From Perognathus longimembris pacificus (lineage: Eukaryota > Chordata > Mammalia > Rodentia > Heteromyidae): a stretch of DNA of 64,000 bases. Positions 61,033-64,000 of this stretch are shown in pieces. Location: positions 38,072,832 to 38,136,831 of the forward strand of contig NC_063172.1 in NCBI RefSeq assembly GCF_023159225.1, written 5' to 3'. Below the pieces are notes generated by a model, which was not told the DNA's origin, made no database searches, and saw nothing but the letters and a program-made list of their open reading frames with translations. The first letter of the stretch is position 1. Each line of letters starts with the position of its first letter. The translations under genes and the position numbers were made by a program.

Positions 61033-62384
61033 AGAATAAAGAGAGGAATAGATAAGCAGTTCAAAGGCAGGAAAAAAAGAAACCGTCTTTTTAAATTATG
61101 TGTTACTTTGAATGATACTATTGAACCATGATGCTCACAATAACCATAACTTGAGAGCCCTCAAGAATTTTTGTGGTGTCTGATATACATCCAAACCCAT
61201 GATGACACATGCAGGCCCAACATCTGTTAAGATATGTGGCATGTCATTTTCTTTTTTTCAAAGTTCTAAATAAGCAATAGAACATAGACCTTCCCTTTCC
61301 TTGTTTTTCAAGGACCTAGGGAAAGAATGTACAAGAAAGATGGCAGTAGCAATATTTGGAAAGAAGTCAGGCAACATCTAATGACCAGCTTCATAGACAC
61401 AAAGAAACCAAATCATGAACTGGTAGGGTCAAAGAGAGAAGACATTTAAAACACATCACATGGTGTGCTCAGGCTGGGAGACTGGAAGCGCCATGTTCCT
61501 GTGGAAATGTAGTGAATGAGGCTGACCAAATTAAGACTTGAAAACTTCACAAACAGCAGTCAAGTGTTCCACATCTTATCAGGATTCTATGCCTTTGAGT
61601 TATATCTCCTGTGTGTACCTGGATGCTCTATTTTGTCCTGCAGAGATAGCAAAGAGAAAGTTCTGGATGGAGAAACAGCACTTGCTTCTGTACCAAGAGA
61701 TTACATGGAACCTCTGGTTCATATTTCAAGTGCTAAATCCTGAGACATCCCAAATTCTTCCTCTGCCTTATACATGAAGATCAACAGTAAGTATCTTTTG
61801 TTGTTGTTGTTGTTTGTTCATTTGTTTTGTTTTCCCAGCAAAGAAAATTGAATAGTCTTCTCTGGGAATCTGAAAACCTAAGAGGAAACAAGACATTTTT
61901 TGGCAAAAGTTTCCCTAGAAAATAGCCCATAAGATAAGACTTCCTTAGAGATAGTGATGGAGGGTTTGTCCTGGTGGTCATTGGTTACAAAATCTTACTA
62001 CTAAATATTTCTAGGTGTTTGATGAAAAGACACAATAGTAAAATGGAGAGCAAACAACCAAAAGTCACAGAGGAAATATTGTGCAGGGAAAATAACTTTT
62101 GAAACTTTAAAAAATTTACTTTAAAAAAGTAAAATCCTTTTTCTTGGAAGTTAAAAACATGGTAAAAAAAAAAAAAAACAGTTAAAACTTCCCTAGAGAA
62201 GCTGGAAAAGGAAACTGAATTGAAGGAAATATAGAATGTCATAGAATGGAACACTAAGATATTCAAAGACAACATAGGTTGGTAACTCATTTCTATAACC
62301 ACAGTTGCTTCAGAGGCAGAATTTAGGAAATTGTGTGTTGATGTCAACAAATAGAATGTTAGTGAGATCTCATTTCAACCAACA

Positions 62385-62710
62385 AGTTAGATGTAGTCCT
62401 ATGTGTCTTTAACCCCAGCCATGAAAGAGGTATTGGTTAATGAGCATAGTCACAGTCAGACCTAGGCAAAACCAGGCAAGACTCTACCTAAAATAATAAT
62501 AATAACTATAGCAAATCAGGCACTGAGAAGGCTAAATATGAAGATCACAATTGAAAGCTAGACATGGCAGGAAACTCCGTAGGATTCTTGTCTTCAATTA
62601 CCCATTAAAAAAAAGCCAGAAGTGAAGCTGTGGCTCCAATGGTAAAGCACTAGCCTTGAGTAAAATACTGAGAGACAGAACTCAGGACCAGGAGTGGTAT
62701 TAAACAAATA
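62385..62710 (+). mobile_element. Old composite SINE (7SL-like dimer plus Geo-like part)
   Basis: A 7SL-like order (CTTTAACCCCAGCCATGAAA, CAAGACTCTACCTAAAATAA) is followed by the right part (AAGCTGTGGCTCCAATGGTA, AAGCACTAGCCTTGAGTAAA). Confidence 0.65.
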
Positions 62711-63404
62711 AATAGTGCAAAATTGATTTTGGTTCATGGTGTGGATCATGTGATAGGCATAGGGCCTAGCAGGTACAAGATCCATAGCTCCTGGACCACT
62801 TCAATAAAAATTAATAAGTAAACAACACACAATCAGGTCCATATACTCAGTAAATAAAACATTCAAATACTGGAGCTCTAGAAGAATAGAACAGAAAAAT
62901 CAAACAATTCTATTACTTTGACTCCAAAGCATGAAGAACAGGAATATCTCTAGATGTTTTTAGAGAAGATATAATTTGCTTATAATTTGCCATAACCAAT
63001 TAGAATGGGCTGAAATTACCCTAAAGAAACACCAGAACAATGAAGATCATAGGATGACGTCTTCAACATTTCCTGTGAAGAATTATTTATCTCGGTTTAG
63101 AAACCTACATTCTCACAAGTATTTATTAAATGTAAATTTCAATAAAAACAATTATGCTCTCAAAAGCTTTCCCTCCTATGACCCATTTCGTAACTAGAAC
63201 ATATGTTTTCCTAAATAACAAAAATTCTTGAAAAGATTCTGGACTTGGTAAGAAGAAACCAATAAGTAAAGGGATTTTCCAAGACTATGGTAGAAAACAC
63301 ATTGAGAAAGCAGCTGTGCCCTGGGTATATAGGGCAGTGGAATCAGAATGCAACAGGATGGAAAGAAGCTGGTTAAGGGTCTCATGCTTGTCTCACCATC
63401 TTTT

Positions 63405-63685
63405 TGTTTTGTTTTATTTTGTTTTTTGGTAGTACTGAACTTTGAACTTAGGGTGGTTCCTTAGATAGGCTTATGCTCCACTCCTAGAGCCCTAACTTTA
63501 TGTTACTTAGTTTCAAAATGGTGTCTAGACTTTTGGGGTTGTTTTTTTTTTTGGGCCTGGGCTGGTTATGAACTGTAATGTTTCAGATCTCAGCTAGGAT
63601 TATACTCTGGTTTCTCTTCAGATCATATAAATCTTTCACCTTTTACTAAGTAGCTAGGATTGCAGACTTAAAAATCCACCTCCTG
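63405..63685 (-). mobile_element. Old composite SINE, antisense
   Basis: A T/G-rich tail, then GTAGTACTGAACTTTGAACT (reversed tRNA-like part) and TTTCAGATCTCAGCTAGGAT (reversed 7SL-like part). Confidence 0.5.
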
Positions 63686-63744
63686 GTTTAAAATTCTTTT
63701 TTAAACTTAAGCTACTATACCATGTACTCCATTCAAACAAGAAA

Positions 63745-63895
63745 ATAGATTAACCTTGAGACTGAGACAGGAGACTTGCAAATTCAAGGCCAGTCTGGGC
63801 TGTAAGTAAGTCCAAGGCTATCTTGGTCTTACATAATGAGATGCTGTCTCAGAAACACAAAACAAAGCAAAACAAAAAAAGAACAGAAATAGAGA
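63745..63895 (+). mobile_element. B1-like SINE, 3' part
   Basis: TTGAGACTGAGACAGGAGAC, TTCAAGGCCAGTCTGGGCTG and GAGATGCTGTCTCAGAAACA are followed by an AAAC-rich tail. Confidence 0.7.
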
Positions 63896-64000
63896 ATAGG
63901 AGCCTGTAAGATCAAAGAAACCATTTTTTAGAAGGAAATTTTATAACATAAAGGCAGAGCTAAACCGCAGATATTAGACTTAGAGAGCAACTAATCTAAA

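Larger units (their letters stand above)
56691..64000. other. Intergenic sequence downstream of MMP16
   Basis: SINEs resume at 57173 after the long SINE-free block, which marks the change from 3'UTR to intergenic DNA. The block holds three IDL-Geo SINEs, an ID-like fragment, B1-like and composite SINE remnants and a 54-bp tandem repeat. I see nothing nameable in 58000-59850 or 61050-62380. Open frames of 60-120 codons there show no family pattern. Confidence 0.7.

Noticed and set aside
61516..61777. Two overlapping 75-79 codon + strand frames
   Set aside because: They show no domain or conserved pattern, no splice structure and no neighbouring exons; probably chance frames in unassigned sequence.

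Overview
The window is nuclear DNA from a rodent, most likely a geomyoid (kangaroo rat, pocket mouse or pocket gopher). It carries only one recognisable protein-coding gene: the 3' end of MMP16 (membrane-type 3 matrix metalloproteinase, MT3-MMP) on the + strand. The rodent call rests on ID-like, tRNA-derived SINEs. The geomyoid call rests on many copies of a two-part SINE whose ID-like left part is followed by a second monomer; this matches the IDL-Geo element described as restricted to Geomyoidea. L1 3' ends of a single recent family, B1/7SL-like composites and a few LTRs fill much of the introns.

Layout: 1-17245 is the end of intron 6; 17246-17384 exon 7; 17385-34093 intron 7; 34094-34244 exon 8; 34245-44158 intron 8; 44159-44274 exon 9; 44275-47126 intron 9; 47127-47461 the coding part of the last exon. 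About 9.2 kb of probable 3'UTR follows, to a poly(A) signal at 56663. From about 56690 to 64000 the sequence is intergenic, with SINEs and no gene I can support. Exon numbers follow the human 10-exon gene. The four exons join in frame and encode the last 246 residues: most of the hemopexin domain, the stem, the transmembrane helix and the cytoplasmic tail. The signal peptide, propeptide and catalytic domain lie upstream of this window.

No new biological system is visible. The points most worth a second look are structural: an L1 insertion with a 5' inversion and an apparent 3' transduction (42599-43479); a processed transcript inside a SINE flanked by an 87-bp direct repeat (11360-12205); a templated-looking insertion copied from 1.1 kb away (22752-22831); a permuted L1 pair between matching 17-bp repeats (2931-3967); diverged direct repeats flanking exon 7; and an in-frame stop directly after the exon 8 donor, which would give a short soluble form if intron 8 were retained. 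All calls were made by eye. Repeat boundaries are approximate unless a target-site duplication is given.
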